Shown one piece after another: positions 11,038 to 22,992 of a stretch of DNA of 64,000 bases. Under the pieces are notes generated by a model. It had not been told where the DNA came from, searched no databases, and saw nothing but the letters and a program-made list of their open reading frames with translations. The number at the start of each line of letters is the position of its first letter. Position 1 is the stretch's first letter. Position numbers and translations under genes: made by a program. This stretch comes from Morchella semilibera (Eukaryota > Ascomycota > Pezizomycetes > Pezizales > Morchellaceae): positions 1,512,530 to 1,576,529 of the forward strand of contig CM018605.1 in NCBI GenBank assembly GCA_009192285.1. Reading direction: 5' to 3'.

Positions 11038-14000
11038 GGTTTTTCTTTATTTTTACTCTGGGTTTAGAGGATGTGGGAGGAGATCTGAAGGCCTTTTAAG
11101 AGGGAGAAAGGGTAGACGCGTCGGGATTGCGAGGGAGACGTGTTGAGTGCGGGACACGCGTGATGTCGCTTACATGCCTGCATGCGGGATGGCGTGGGGC
11201 GTTGAGTCAGAGGCTAGGGTGGACTAGCGCAGTGTGTTGATTGGCGGGACTCGGCATGGTGGTACAAGCTGGTTTACTGCGACGGTAGAGTCTGGACAAA
11301 GAGACTGTGTTAAGGTACCTGTACTATTTTATAAAGAGTTCATCGCCTAGGGATTGAGGCGGATCTATCTTTTTTTCCCCCAAAAATATGTAAGCTAGGT
11401 TTAAAGAGCAAAGAAGGTTAGCACCACCATGCGTTGAGAGGCTGTGGGCTAGTGGTTGTGGGGGATGGATACGGGGTGGTCGTGGAGGAGAGGTTTCCCA
11501 GCCGCGCATGGGGGCGGGTTCTATCCCCGCCCCTGGAGGACTAACTTTTTTTCCCCTCCCCAATAGAATGGGACTACCGACCCACTTTTGCTATGGTAGG
11601 GCGTAACTGTGCATGGCTGAGGAGCTCTGACTCTCCGAGCACTGCGGTCTGCGTCACGGCTGGAATGCCCGCCGTCGATGCGCTGCTGCAGCTCCCACGC
11701 TGAATGGCTTGGGCCGCAGAACCTGACAGGCCGGACGGTGCTAACGCAATTTTGCAAGCATGAGACGCAATTGCTACAGGAGTTGAGGCACAACTGCACG
11801 GTACGGTGGTATATCCACGCAGCTACTTACTTAGTATCGCCATACCAATGCAAGACTAACTTCAGCAACCATACATGTATATATACCAACCGCAGCATTT
11901 ACGGAACCAGTGATAGAAAACCTTGACAGCCAGCCAAACGCCCCCCCCCCCCAATTGCTTCTTGGTTTGGTGGCTGACAGCTATCGGGTTTACGGTGCCT
12001 ACATTGTGTTATGTTATGTTATATCCCCACCCCCCCACCCCACCCCCCCGCGGCCGGACACCTACACCCTGTAGCAAGCTTAAGAGAGTTCTCCGGGGGC
12101 CGCATGCGGGACGCATGGTCATGATCAATGCTCGCATATGGGCTGAAGGCTAGATACTTAGTAGTACATCAAAGACACCCCTCCCCAGCGCACTATAAGC
12201 ATAACGTAAAGCAACAAACGACAGTCCTGCGCAAACAGGGGAGAACATATGTGGGTCTCGGGGCCGCCCCGCTAGAGGAGTCAATTGTTAGGGCGAATAC
12301 AAACAACTAAGAGGAGCCGAGTGATACCCCGTGACGCAACACAAATGCACCGTTACAGTTAGGCTCCAAATACCGGTTTTACAGAGACACAACGACATTA
12401 TCGCGTTCTCTAGGCACCGCGTGGGAGTACGTATGTGGCCCAGTGGGTATACATACTTCAACTGATACGTTACATGACCGCATGAGCATGAGTTGATGAC
12501 ACAGAGGGCGTAAAAGTTCTTAGAGGCCAATTAGGTTCTTTCTGTGAGGGGGAGTAGTTGAGGCCTCAGTTGGTATCGCCCAAGGTGAACATATGGCGCC
12601 CGGAGCCCAGCGCCCACACCCAACCGCGAAACATGTTTAAGACAACCATTCCCGGGAATAGGCCGGCTTCATGAGGGGGTTTCGTTTAGTTGTGGGTCTT
12701 AGGGACCTGAACTCGGTGTTCGGCAGAGCGAGGTGGTGATCTCAGATCCGCGCGCTCTATCACCGCGGCCCTAGATTAAATCTTTTCCTAGCATATTATA
12801 GTAAGGGGGGCCACAACCACGGGTTCAAAAACGGCCTCCACGGCGGGGCTAGAATATCCATGGCCTTTTCTTCCACGGCCGCGGTTTGGGGTAGCGGTTG
12901 TCCCTGCACGGCCGTATGATATGTGGCCCAGACGGTGAACGGGGGCAATCACAAACAACCACCCCGGGGGCCGCAAACATCCCACCACAGGAAAACTCCC
13001 AACGGGCTGATCCCTCCTCTAGTCCAGCAAAGACCGAGTGATACCTAGTGACCAAAGCCTTGAGCAGCAGGCGCAAGCCAAGGCAGAAGCCGCACCCGCA
13101 CCACTGCAGCCTAAACCTTCCGGGGAATGCGCCGGTTTGGTGTCCCTCGGGGTAAATTAGAGGTAGTCCCCAGATGGGCCTGTTTTTCTGCGGGGTGGCG
13201 GTTTCTTTTGTTGGGGCCTTTGATTGTGGTGGTGGTGGGAAAGCGTTGCCAGAAGCTCACTGCTGGCTGCGTTATTACTTGCCGGCGGGATGTTAGAAAC
13301 ACCGTTGTATCCGGTCTTAGGTTCTCACCACCAGGGCCTGCTCCCGCCTTGTGTATCAGCTGTCCTACAACAACATGGCGACCGTGGAAGCCTAGAATAC
13401 CCGGCCGACAGTACAAACGACTGTGATGCCAGTCATTCACAGCCCAACCCTAGGTCTCAAGCTGCGAACGAAACATCGAGTGACCCCCCGTGACGCCACC
13501 CCCAGTGGCGACCCAGCCCTACTTAGGTCTCCTTAACCACACCGGCCGGCAGACCCGGTGCTGAGCAGAGTATACGGATAGACCCCCGCCGGTTGTGGAG
13601 ATATCCGGGGACAAAGATTGCCAAGACATTCGAGTGATGCTGTGTGATCAGCGACAGCAAGACCCAGCCCGGGGTGCTTGAACCCCGTGGGCTGGGCTCG
13701 TTGGTTAGCCTCTATCACGACTCCCTATTGTCGGCACTCTTCCCGTGCGGTTATATGACAAACCAACCCCCCCCCCCAACCCACTCCCCGCCCCGCCCCG
13801 CCCCGTCGGACTACACAGCCCAAAGACATGACGGGATTCACGCGGGGCGCAGGCTGGTATACAACCATCCTCTCGTGAATCTCATCATGTCCTCGGGCCG
13901 TGCAAGCTCCCACGGAGCAGGGCGGGACGAGTCGGTAAATTGGGGGGCGGGTGGGATCTGGGAGGTCTTCTTCGTCCCCGCCCGTCTGCAGGTAAGAGCC

Positions 14001-14981
14001 GGCTAGTAAAGGCGTAGGGCCGTCTTCGGTGGGGCATACCACGGGCTGCCCCAGCCGAGGTTCCAGTGGAGGTGAAGCGGGGTACTGTCTACCCAGCTAG
14101 GTACTCCCCCTGGGGGCAACACCCGCCGATGCCTATGACCAGCTGCTGTACTGTCGATGCACACACGCAGTCAGCAAGCGTCATGGAGGGGGCCTGATAT
14201 GGTGGACTTATCTTATCCTATCCTAGCTTAAAGCACCCCCCCCCTCTGAGTAGGTACGAAGATGTGCGGATAACCAGGCGGAGCTGGAAGCTGTGAAGCA
14301 GTCGCGGAGGAAACCCCACCTCCCCGGACCGGTTGCCATAGCAATATACAGGAAACAAACAAACACCAAGCCAACCGAGTGAGCACCCATGACCATGCCA
14401 CCCGGTACAACACGGAGACCCGCCGCCGCTGCCCCCGCCCCGCCCAGAACATACACGCCCCCCCCCCCATCCCCAAGTACAGCAACACCAACCGCCAGCG
14501 GGACCGCTCCGATACATGTACAAGCCGCCAGTGGCACCCCACGACCGCCCCGCCCCACGTACCGCCCGCCCCACGTACCACCCCAAGACCTAGCGCCAAG
14601 CGCGCCGAGGCGAAGGGAATATACACCCCCCGGCAGCGAGTTCTCTCATGGCCACGAGACCACACACACCAAACTAACCCAACCATATCGAGGCACCTCG
14701 TTTGCTCCGCCCGCCACCGTGAACCACACCGCCAAGCTAGCGCCGCACCCCGCCCCCGGGCGTCCAGATACAGGCTACGGGTATCCCACACCACACCGCA
14801 CCGCGCTTCACAGGCGCTCACTCGCCCGCTACCACTTTGCTTCCGAGGACGGACGGGGGCTTTCACACGCACGCTCCTACATTCCCTTTAATTCTATCTA
14901 ACATAACACTACCACTAACACATAACCTACACAAGCAAGCAAATTGCGCCGCCGCCCACCACACTACTAGATCACAGGCCG
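11038..14981. other. gene-poor, GC-rich repeat-like block
   Basis: About 4 kb with no convincing gene. It contains a tRNA-like element near 11.43-11.55 kb, TACATGTA at 11872 and 14513, and five same-orientation copies of the CGAGTGA-N6-RTGA motif (12317, 13034, 13476, 13630, 14375). From about 12.5 kb it is strongly GC-rich with C-runs. The reading frames of 100-210 codons on both strands at 14.2-14.9 kb are what GC-rich sequence gives by chance (few stop codons) and show no domain. Confidence 0.5.
11435..11552 (+). ncRNA. tRNA-like / SINE-head-like element with pol III signals
   Basis: An A-box-like TGGGCTAGTGG lies at 11445-11455 (consensus TRGCNNAGYNGG) and a B-box-like GGTTCTATCC at 11517-11526, inside a perfect GC arm (GGGGCGG / CCGCCCC type). 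A run of seven T at 11546-11552 would terminate RNA polymerase III. I cannot fold a cloverleaf: no 7-bp acceptor stem pairs across the ends, so it is not an intact tRNA. It could be a decayed tRNA or the head of a tRNA-derived SINE. Confidence 0.42.
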
Positions 14982-16870
14982 TCACTCGACCACACACCAG
15001 AGAGAGAGACAGAGATGGAGAGGGAGAGGGAGAGAGAAGAAACACCATCGAGAACCCAAATTGAAGTAAGAATCGACAGAGAAGAGAGACCAGAACGCAC
15101 CAAAACAAACAAAAAAACAGGAGCAAACCCGCACCGAACACACCGAACGCACCGAACCAAAAAACCGCACCAAAGGAAAGGAAAAGAAAGGAAAAGAAAG
15201 GAAAGGACCACACCACCCCAACACCGCCAGAGGAGAGAAAACAAAAAAAACACCCCTAACAAATGACACACCTCCCCTATCCCCCCTCCTAATGCCCCTC
15301 CTGCGGCGCCTGACCTCAGCGCCGCCCTCCTCAGCACCCATATGCGCGGCCCACGCCCTCTCGACCTTCTCCGCCTCGCCCCACTCGCCACGGACACACA
15401 GGGCCCAGTGGGCGTCGACCACGCCCTGCCACCCATAGAAGCACTTGACCTTGACCCTTCCGCCAGGCGCCGCGTTCTGCGCGAGCGCGGCACGCACGCC
15501 CTCCCACGTCACGCCGGGGCAGTCGTAAACCGCAATCTGCACCTCCGGGGACCCGCGGTAGCGCACGGCGCGCACCGCCTCCTCGAGCACCGTGTCGCCG
15601 ACGCGCGTGCCGTCCGCGTCCACCACGGCCACCCGGCACTTGCGCAGTACCTGGACGACGCCCGTGTCCGAGACCTCGCTGCACCCGCCTGCGTTCAGGG
15701 ATTGGAGCTTCTGGTGGCGCGCGAGCGCCAGAAGGCTGGCGTCCGTCACGGCGACGCACCCCTCCACGTCTACGTGGGTTAGGGCCCGGGCGGCGGTGAA
15801 GAGCGGGACGAGCCCGCCGTCGCCGAGCGCAACGTTCCCCGCTAGCTCGAGCGAGACTAGGTGTGGGGCGTGTGTCGCTAGGACTGTCATTGCTGCGTCG
15901 GAGATGCGTGGGCAGGCCGCCATGGATAGCTTTTGCCAGCGGCGGGGCGGGGAGGCCGCAGCCCCGCTGGGGCCCATGCATAGGACCCTTACGGCCTCGT
16001 CCGTGAGCAGCGGACAGCTGCTCACGTCGAGCGCAACCAGGCCGTTTGCGCGCCACAGCGCACCCCCACGGCCACGTCCTCGAACCCAGCGACCCCGCAT
16101 GCGCGCAGCTCCTTCAAGCTGCCCGCGCACCCATCGAGCAGCCTGCGCAGCCCGCTCGCCGTCAGCCCCGTGCACCAGCTGATATCGGCGCTCTCGAGCT
16201 CGGGCAGCGACTGCGCGATGAGCTTCGCCACGCTGTCCGTCAGCGCCCTGCACCCGGCCACGTGCAGCCTGCGCAGGCCCGGGTTGCGCACGACCAGGTA
16301 TCGCAGCGCCGAGCGGCCGGGCTGGGCGCCCTCCAGCACCACGGAGCGCAGGTTGCGCGGAGCGTTGTAGACGGCGTCTTCGCGCCAGTCGGCGGCGAGC
16401 TGGCGGCACCCGCGCAGGTTGAGGTGGCGGATGAAGGGGCCGGCGGCGGTGACGAGCGCGGCGAGCCGCGCCGCGGGGATGCTGGAGTAGTAGGTGCTTG
16501 TGTCGAGCGTGTGCCAGAGCTGGCCGTCGGTGGCGAGCTTGGCAAAGTCGCGGGAGGTGGCGGTGGTGCGCAGCAGGTCCCGCGGCGGGAGGTGCCGCAG
16601 GATGAGGAGCTTGAGCTCGGGGGGGAGGGGCGTCCAGTGGTCGCGCGGGGGCCGCGGGGGGACGGGGATGGTGATGTGTAGGGACTCGCCGTTGGTGCCG
16701 AAGGGGATCTCGACGGTTGTTGTCTTTGCTGTTGTGAGCGGGAGTGTTGGGGTGGAGAGGGAGGGGGTTGTGAGGGGGGAGAGGAGCGGTGGGAGGGGTG
16801 TGAGTTGCGGGGAGGAGGAGATTCGGGAGAGACGGTCGAGGAGACGTCGGCGGCGGGTTGGATGCGGCAT
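14982..16870 (-). CDS. F-box and leucine-rich-repeat protein (SCF substrate adaptor)
   Basis: Likely the substrate-recognition subunit of an SCF ubiquitin ligase. The start is the ATG at 16870 (MPHPTRRRRLLDRLSRIS). A Pro/Thr-rich N-terminus leads to an F-box at about residues 75-115 (PPELKLLILRHLPPRDLLR, then FAKLATDGQLWHTL). About ten cysteine-type LRRs follow, for example IRHLNLRGCRQL, LRRLHVAGCRALTDS, LVALDVSSCPLLTDEAV and LTHVDVEGCVAVTDASL. The pattern is like fungal Grr1/Amn1/Pof2-type proteins. The frame breaks within the LRRs at the C5 run at 16063-16067; a sixth base would join FEDVAVGG to ALWRANGLVALDVSS. The true C-terminus is uncertain. The frame stays open to 14982, but past about 15290 it runs through AAAGG and CACCGAACG simple repeats, so the protein probably ends near 15290 after a basic RRRRR stretch. 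Codon third positions are almost all G or C. Confidence 0.8.
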
Positions 16871-18052
16871 GGTGATTGTCTTTTGGTGAGTCTGTCTCTG
16901 TTTTCTTGACTGCGGGGGTGAGTGAGTGAGTGAGGGGAGTGAGGTATAAGTAAGTGACCAGTACAGAGGTCGATATCGCACCTCACGGGTATCTGTAAGT
17001 TGTTCCTGTCCTTCCTTCCTTCAAGCAGTAGTAACAGAAGCAGCGTCCGTCTCAAAGAACCTCACGCACAGAAGAGACCAAGAAATAAATATATGCGTAT
17101 ATATATTTATCAACAGTCAGCCTCCCCACATCCACACACACACACGGCCCTTATATATATATATATATGAGAAGCAGCAGACCCCTCTTTGGAAATATGG
17201 TGTGGTGGTGGTGGTGTGGTGTGTGAGAGTGTGAGAGTGTGGTGGGTGTGCGGGGTCGAGATCTGATCTGACCAAATCAATCAATCAACCAGCCTGGCCA
17301 ATAAACACCAGTCCAGTCCTGAGTGGAGTGGATCTCGAACAGCATCAGCCAATCCGTGGAGAGCGCTCCGTGAAGAAGAAGAGAGGGCTTAACCGCCACA
17401 CCACCACCACCGCCATGGAGATGTCTGTTAGAGAGTTACTCGTTGCAGAGAGAGGGAGAGATACAGAGAGAGAGAAGAAAACCCCCTCGTCTTATCGATA
17501 ACAACCCCTCACTCACTCCTTGCATGTGGCTAAAATAGATGAATAGGCAGGAGAGGGGAAAAGAAAGGAAGAAAGGAAGCTCACACGACCAGATCACATA
17601 TGTTTCTTCTGTTTCAAGGAAGAGTAATATGCAGGGCTTTTCCCCGTGCGAGTTACGGTCGTTTTCACGATGCTGCTGCCCCCTGAGTGATTAAACGAGC
17701 TCGGCATAGCTGCAATACAATACACAACACAATACAATACGCAATACACAACACAATACCGCAGAGTTGGAGCTCTCATTACGATGGGTAAATAGGCAAT
17801 AAATAATGATAATGATGATAATAATAATGATAATACTTTAGATATAGATAATAATAATAAACAATATTAAGCAATAACAAGCATAACAAGCAATAACAAG
17901 CAAATAATACACGTGAAATCCTCTTCTCGCATGTGCAACTCTCACACCACACACACATCATAAACCCCTAACCCACACACACCTCCGCTCCATTCCAGAC
18001 AATTCGATATTCCCCCCCCCGACACTCCCGCTGCCACTCCCAACCCCCAATC
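16871..18052. promoter_or_regulatory. shared promoter region of the divergent F-box/LRR and PXA genes
   Basis: A 1.18-kb stretch between two divergently transcribed starts, so it must hold both promoters. It contains an (AT)n run at about 17150-17168, GTGTGG and GAGA tracts, a CCACCACCACCGCC tract at about 17398, an AATAC/ACAAT simple repeat at 17715-17760, and an AT-rich TAATAATGA stretch at 17800-17910. I see no reading frame worth calling. Confidence 0.5.
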
Positions 18053-19475
18053 ATGTCCCCGCCGACACCCCCGCCCCCGCCCCCACCCCCGCCCCCAACG
18101 TCCCCCCCTCCAATCGACCGCGCAACCCAATCCCTCATCCGCCGCGTCCTCTGCTCCCACGCCCCGCCGACCCAACCGCTCTCCGACCTCCTCCCCCCGC
18201 TCACAGCCCACCCAGACATCGACACAGAGCTGTACGCGCTGCTGGCCCTCGTCTGCCGCGACTACATCGACACCTGGTACACGCGCATCACGCCAGACCG
18301 CGCCCTCACGTCCGAGATCCTCTCCCTCTCGCACACAATCATCCACACCCTCGAGCAGCGCATCTCACAGGTCCCCCCCCCACACCCCCCCGGGCGTGGC
18401 CGCACAGCACTGACAGCCGCAGCAGATCGACGTGCCCCTCCTCCTGCTCGACGACCTCCCGGCGCTCATAACCCGCCACATAGAGGACTACCGCCTCGCC
18501 GCCTCGCGCACGGGCACAATCTCGCACCACACGCGCACGGAGCTGTTCCACCACCTGCAGCCGCACCCCGCGCTCGCCGCAAGCCCCACAACACAGCACC
18601 ACTACAACAAGCTCCTGTCGAGCGCCGTCCTCGCGGCGCTGCTGCCGCTGCACCACCTCGACAGCCCCTGCGAGCGCACGTTCCTGCGCGACCTGATCGC
18701 CGCCCTCGCAATCGGAAACACAATCGACCGCCTGAGCGAGCCCCACACGATCCACACCCTCCTCACCACGCTCCTGCACCGCCCCCCGCCTCCCCCCCCT
18801 CCCCCGCCCCAGCCAGCAGACAAGGGGGCACCAACGGTCCGCATCCCCCCCGCGCTCGACGCAGCGCTAGGGACACTCTGGCTGCTCCTGTCCGCGCTCG
18901 GCGCGCTCCTCGCAGCCCTCTTCCACCCGCCCCCGCGCCCCGCGCGCCAAAAGCCCATCCTCCGGATGGCAGCCGTGCGCCTACTCCCCACCTACCTTGG
19001 GATCCCGCGCCTGCAGCCCTGGCTCTGGGGCGCCGGCAGCCTCCTCCTACACCCGCTGACGTCGGGGCGGCTCGGGGCCGCGTTGGACGCGCTGCTCACG
19101 GACGCCGTGGGCAGCAGCGTCGACAGCGCGCTTGTCGCCCGCGCGCTGGGGCGTGCCCGTGCGCTCGTGTTTGGCGGCGGCGAGGCGGCGCCGCCGCCGC
19201 CGATGGGCGAGCGCGAGAAGGAGCTGGTCAGGGCCGCGGCGGTGGCGGCCGTCCTCGACTGCCTCCCTGCCCGGGTGTGGGGCGTGTGGTTTGGCGGCGG
19301 GGGGGAGAGCGCCAGCCGCGTGGCCGAGTGGTATGTCGATGTCTGGGCGGATAAGGAGGTCAATATGCACCTCTGGTACAACGTCGTGGACTTGCTGGTC
19401 GCGAGGCTGTTTCCGGAGCTGGTGCGTGTGGGGCCGAGCGAGCTGTTGAGGGAGAGGGTGGCAAGGGGGGGGTAG
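18053..19475 (+). CDS. PXA-domain protein (sorting-nexin/Mdm1-related)
   Basis: Two exons: 18053-18370 and 18426-19475, separated by a C-rich 55-bp intron (the acceptor could also be three bases upstream). Together they give 455 residues in frame without a break. After a Pro-rich start (MSPPTPPPPP), residues about 20-190 show the PXA pattern: a helix with LLALVCRDYIDTWYTRIT, then LSLSHTIIHTLEQRI, then IDVPLLLLDDLPALITRHIE and LLSSAVLAALLPLHHLDSP. A hydrophobic segment (LGTLWLLLSALGALLAALF) near residues 270-290 could be a membrane helix. The C-terminal half (VAEWYVDVWADKEVNMHLWY) is conserved-looking but I cannot name it. PXA domains occur in proteins linking endosomes, the ER and lipid droplets. 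No PX or nexin domain follows, so it is a short PXA-only type. It is transcribed divergently from the F-box gene and is extremely GC-rich at third positions. Confidence 0.82.
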
Positions 19476-20739
19476 GTGTGTGTGTGGGGGGGGGGGGGGG
19501 TAATGGGACTGGTGTTTGTATGTAGACGGCGTTTTTTTTTCCATAGCGGGTAGGTAGGGTAGAGCGTAAATAGAATCATTGATACCCATGCCTGCGCACG
19601 GTACCGGCAGCTCTCTTCTCTGTAGACTCAGGTAGCTATGAACGAACTGAACGGGTGTTGTGTTGTAAGTACACCCCGGGCGCGGCGGAGATGCGGCGAC
19701 GTCGCGCGTCACGGGGTATCACTCGTTTCCAGCTAATTTAGCGTAGGGCTTCCATCCATAAGGCCGCCCGCGCGCATTCCTACACCTAGTGCGTAGCAGG
19801 GCGGGTAGACGCTTCAATTTATATGGATGCAGGTTATAGCTGTGCATGCCGTGTGTTCTGTTCGCCGCAATAGAATTAATCCCCCAATTAAGCTACCACC
19901 ACCCACCACCCGCCCGCCACGGGCCGCCCCGGGCGTGCAGGGGTGGCAGCAGCGGGGGGTCAAACGTAAGCCCCCACCCCAAAGCCCCGGGACAACAGCC
20001 CAAGCCAAACCACACCCAAGCCAAAAACCCGTGCAGACCACAACAACACACGGCGATCTACCGGAGAGCGCAAGCCTAGAAACGAAACCGGGTGATAACC
20101 ATTTCTAGGGCTGGAGCCTGCAGCAATTGGAAATTAGCACGATGTTTACAGGGGGTACTTTGAGGCCTTCTGGGTCTATCTATATATACAAACCCCAAGG
20201 TCTATCGATTGGTGATGGTCCGGGCTGTATAGATACAGAGCGTAGGAGCATCGGTCGGCACCGTGTTGCGCGGGCAGGCCGGGGTTAGTTGGTTGGGACA
20301 CCCCCCAAGTGGGAGCGTGGTGCGCTGTGCACCTGGCTGCGCTGCCGGTGGGTGGGCGGGTCGGCTAGCCGGGCCCGGTGTCTAGGGCGCTGGGTCCGGG
20401 TGAGGTGCGAGTCACGGGTTGTCACTCGGCCCTTGTGGGGTGGGGTGTCGGCTTCTCCACGGTCTGTATATTGGGGCTTCTATAGCTCTACTAGTCCGGT
20501 CCGGGGTGGGGCGCGGGGATGGGACGCTGGGGCGCGGGGGTGGGTGAGTCATGGGGTATCACTCGCCTTTACTTCACTACTAATTGTCCCTGTAGGCAGA
20601 GTGTGGAGTGCGCAGACTATGGCTAGCAGTCGGGAGTCTGGGGCTGGGGCGGTCATACTTCACATGGCCAACCAGACCAACCACGTCCCATATACCTGTA
20701 TCTTAGCTATCTACAGATACCCACTAGCGTTATGCACCC
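19476..20739. other. gene-free spacer with clustered bipartite motifs
   Basis: Convergent 3' ends flank this stretch. It opens with a G-run (about 19488-19500). It holds three minus-orientation copies of CGAGTGA-N6-RTGA (19708-19725, 20411-20429, 20548-20565) and a weaker variant beginning CCGGGTGATAACC at 20088. No gene is visible. Confidence 0.5.
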
Positions 20740-21685
20740 TCACTTCCCCCCCGGCCTCCCGCCGTTACAAAACCCCCTAATCCCGCCCTTAACCTTGCCC
20801 TGCTGTTTCCCCGCGCCGTCTGCACGCCCCGCCGCCGCCAGGGGTCCCGGCCCCTTCTTCTCGGCCGCAGAGATCTTTCTCTTCTTGTTGTTTGGTGGCG
20901 CTGGGGGCTTTGTCTTTGTCTCCGTCTTTGGGGGCGTGTACTTTGGCTCCTCGTCGTCCTCGTATCTGTCCAGCTGTAGAACGGTTAGCTAGCCCGGTGG
21001 GGGGGGGGGGGGGGAGGCGGGCGGGCACTCACGCCGTATTCGCACTCCGGGAGCTCCTTCAGGGACCTCATCGATGGGTTACGGCCCTTGCGGGTCCTAC
21101 CGCCACCACCACCACCACCACCCCTACATGATCAGCAGCGCGCACACAATCCAAGGGGCCAGCCACGACACATACCCGAACCACAAGCGCCTTGCCAGGC
21201 GCAGCGTCTCGCCCACAAAGCCACCAAGACAGATGACCTCTACGCCGAGCTGCGGGCGGGCGAGGCTCTCCGCCACCAGCCGCACCCCCTCACACACCCG
21301 CCCCTCCCACCACGACCCCGGGATCTGCCTCCGCGCCGCCGCCTATCCCGTCAGCACACGCACACGGGGAGGGTGGGTGGGGGGGGACACATACCTGCTG
21401 AGCGGCGGCGGCGACGACGACGACGGCGCCGCCGAAGCTGTGCAGCACGAGGGCCGTGATCTGGGCGCGGGTGTGGGCGCCCGCGGCGCGGGGACACGCC
21501 TGGATCGCGAGAATGGAGGCCGTGGCGGGCGTGAAGTGGGCGGCGATGATGCCCGCGTGGTGGAGGCTGTCCGAGGCTGCGCTGAGGAGGTGGGTGTTCA
21601 TTTTTTGGGCCGCGGAGGTGGGGTAGGACTTGGGGCAGAAGAGGCAGTGGAGGGCCGGGGTGGCCGTGGGTGTGTGGTGGCCCAT
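20740..21685 (-). CDS. unrecognised protein with hydrophobic N-terminal half and Lys-rich tail
   Basis: A four-exon model in consistent phase: 21685-21395, 21342-21176, 21123-21033 and 20973-20740, giving 260 residues. Introns have donors GTATGT, GTATGT and GTGAGT, and the second has a CTGAT branch site and a TAG acceptor. The start is uncertain: ATG at 21685 (MGHHTPTATPALHCLFCPKS) or at 21601 (MNTHLLSAASDSLHHAGIIA). The first half is Ala-rich with candidate helices (ITALVLHSFGGAVVVVAAAA, GVEVICLGGFVGETLRLARR). After a Gly run the tail is basic (RTRKGRNPSMRSLKELPECE, then KKRKISAAEKKGPG). If intron 2 is retained, the frame instead ends at a TAG at 21124-21126 after LAPWIVCALLIM, an alternative with an extra membrane-like helix. 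I do not recognise the family. Confidence 0.55.
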
Positions 21686-22992
21686 TGGGGGTGTTTTGGG
21701 GGGTTGGGGGGAGGGGGTTGTTGGTGCTTTGGGGGGGGGGGGGGCATCCGTTTTGTAGATGGCGGGGTGGAGACATGTAGATAGCAATGTTGTGACTCCG
21801 CCAGCTACGCGCTTCCGGGGCGTTCTGGTGTATGTACGCGGGCATCTACATACAGAACCCGAAAGACTGAGCCACCAGGCCCGATTTCCAAACAAGGGCC
21901 ATGTATATCTCATCTAGATGGAACTAGTATCAAGAAGCCCGTGAGTGTACTATCTAGCCTGCTGGTGAACTACATTCTGAGGCGGGGGGTATGGTAGCAG
22001 TCCTATATCTCCTCTACCTAGCTTTCCTGGCACATGAGTTGCATGTAGCTAGATGTCGATAGGCTGTTGGTATCCAGCCCAGCCAGTCCCTTTATCTATA
22101 TCCTTATAGTAGGACTGGCATTGGCTAAGCATCCAGCCAGCTAGAGAATAGAAGCTATGTACCCACCACCACTACTACCGCCGCTGCTGAGTCGACCCAT
22201 GTACAAGTGTATGGAAGCTCTCGCGGCGCCACCTGGTAACGCTGTCAGCTACCCTCCCCAGACCACGTGTTGGTGTTTTGTCGAATGGGTGCTTGCTAGT
22301 GCACAGCTAGGTCTGGGTGCAGGTACCTCGTCGAGATTTGCAGAGGCTTGTCGATCGGTTGGCCCGGCGGGGGGTTGGCGTTTTGCGGTAGCTAGTGTCA
22401 GAAAACCGGAGGAAACGGGGTAGCTGGAGAGGGCTGGGCGGGGTAGTTTAGGAGTAGCCTAGCGATGGGAGGATAGGTCTATAGGTGGTTGACCCTCCAA
22501 TAAGCAAACTCAACGGCTAACCCAATTACGCCCGAGACAGCCTGGCCGGGCTCCAACTTAAAGCCAGGAAGAGCCCGGTGCCGTTTCAAAAAACCTGGGC
22601 GCTGGTTTAATTTACTTGACGTTATTACAACTAGTAGACCACCCGGGCCATAAAAAAGCATTTCATCTGGGACGACTGCTATCTATCTATCTATGAGGGC
22701 CGGTTCAACATTTCGGGCCAAATCAGTGGTGCCCCTCTATATGATAGCTGGAAATATTGTCCCGGATATCTACTGCATGGGTGGGTCATGTTCAACTTCT
22801 TTGGTCATTACGATTTCTTTTCCTGGGAACAATTCACTCGAAAGGGCAGTTAAACAGTTAAATAAAAAGCTATCCCAAGCAACCACAGCGCGAGAAAACA
22901 AGAGAGACCCATCAGGGTCCTCATACTATGGAGTATCAAAACTCCACCCCCGGAACGCCCTCCAAACCCGCCAACAAGCCGAGACACGCCCC
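21686..22992. other. spacer between the unrecognised gene and parvulin
   Basis: No gene recognised. It contains a poly-G/C run near 21730-21745 and short direct repeats of the AGCTAG kind around 21.95-22.15 kb. Reading frames here are short and show no domain. Confidence 0.45.

Noticed and set aside
14228-14901. Frames of 120-215 codons on both strands
   Set aside because: GC-rich, stop-poor sequence with no domain, no codon pattern and no splice support.
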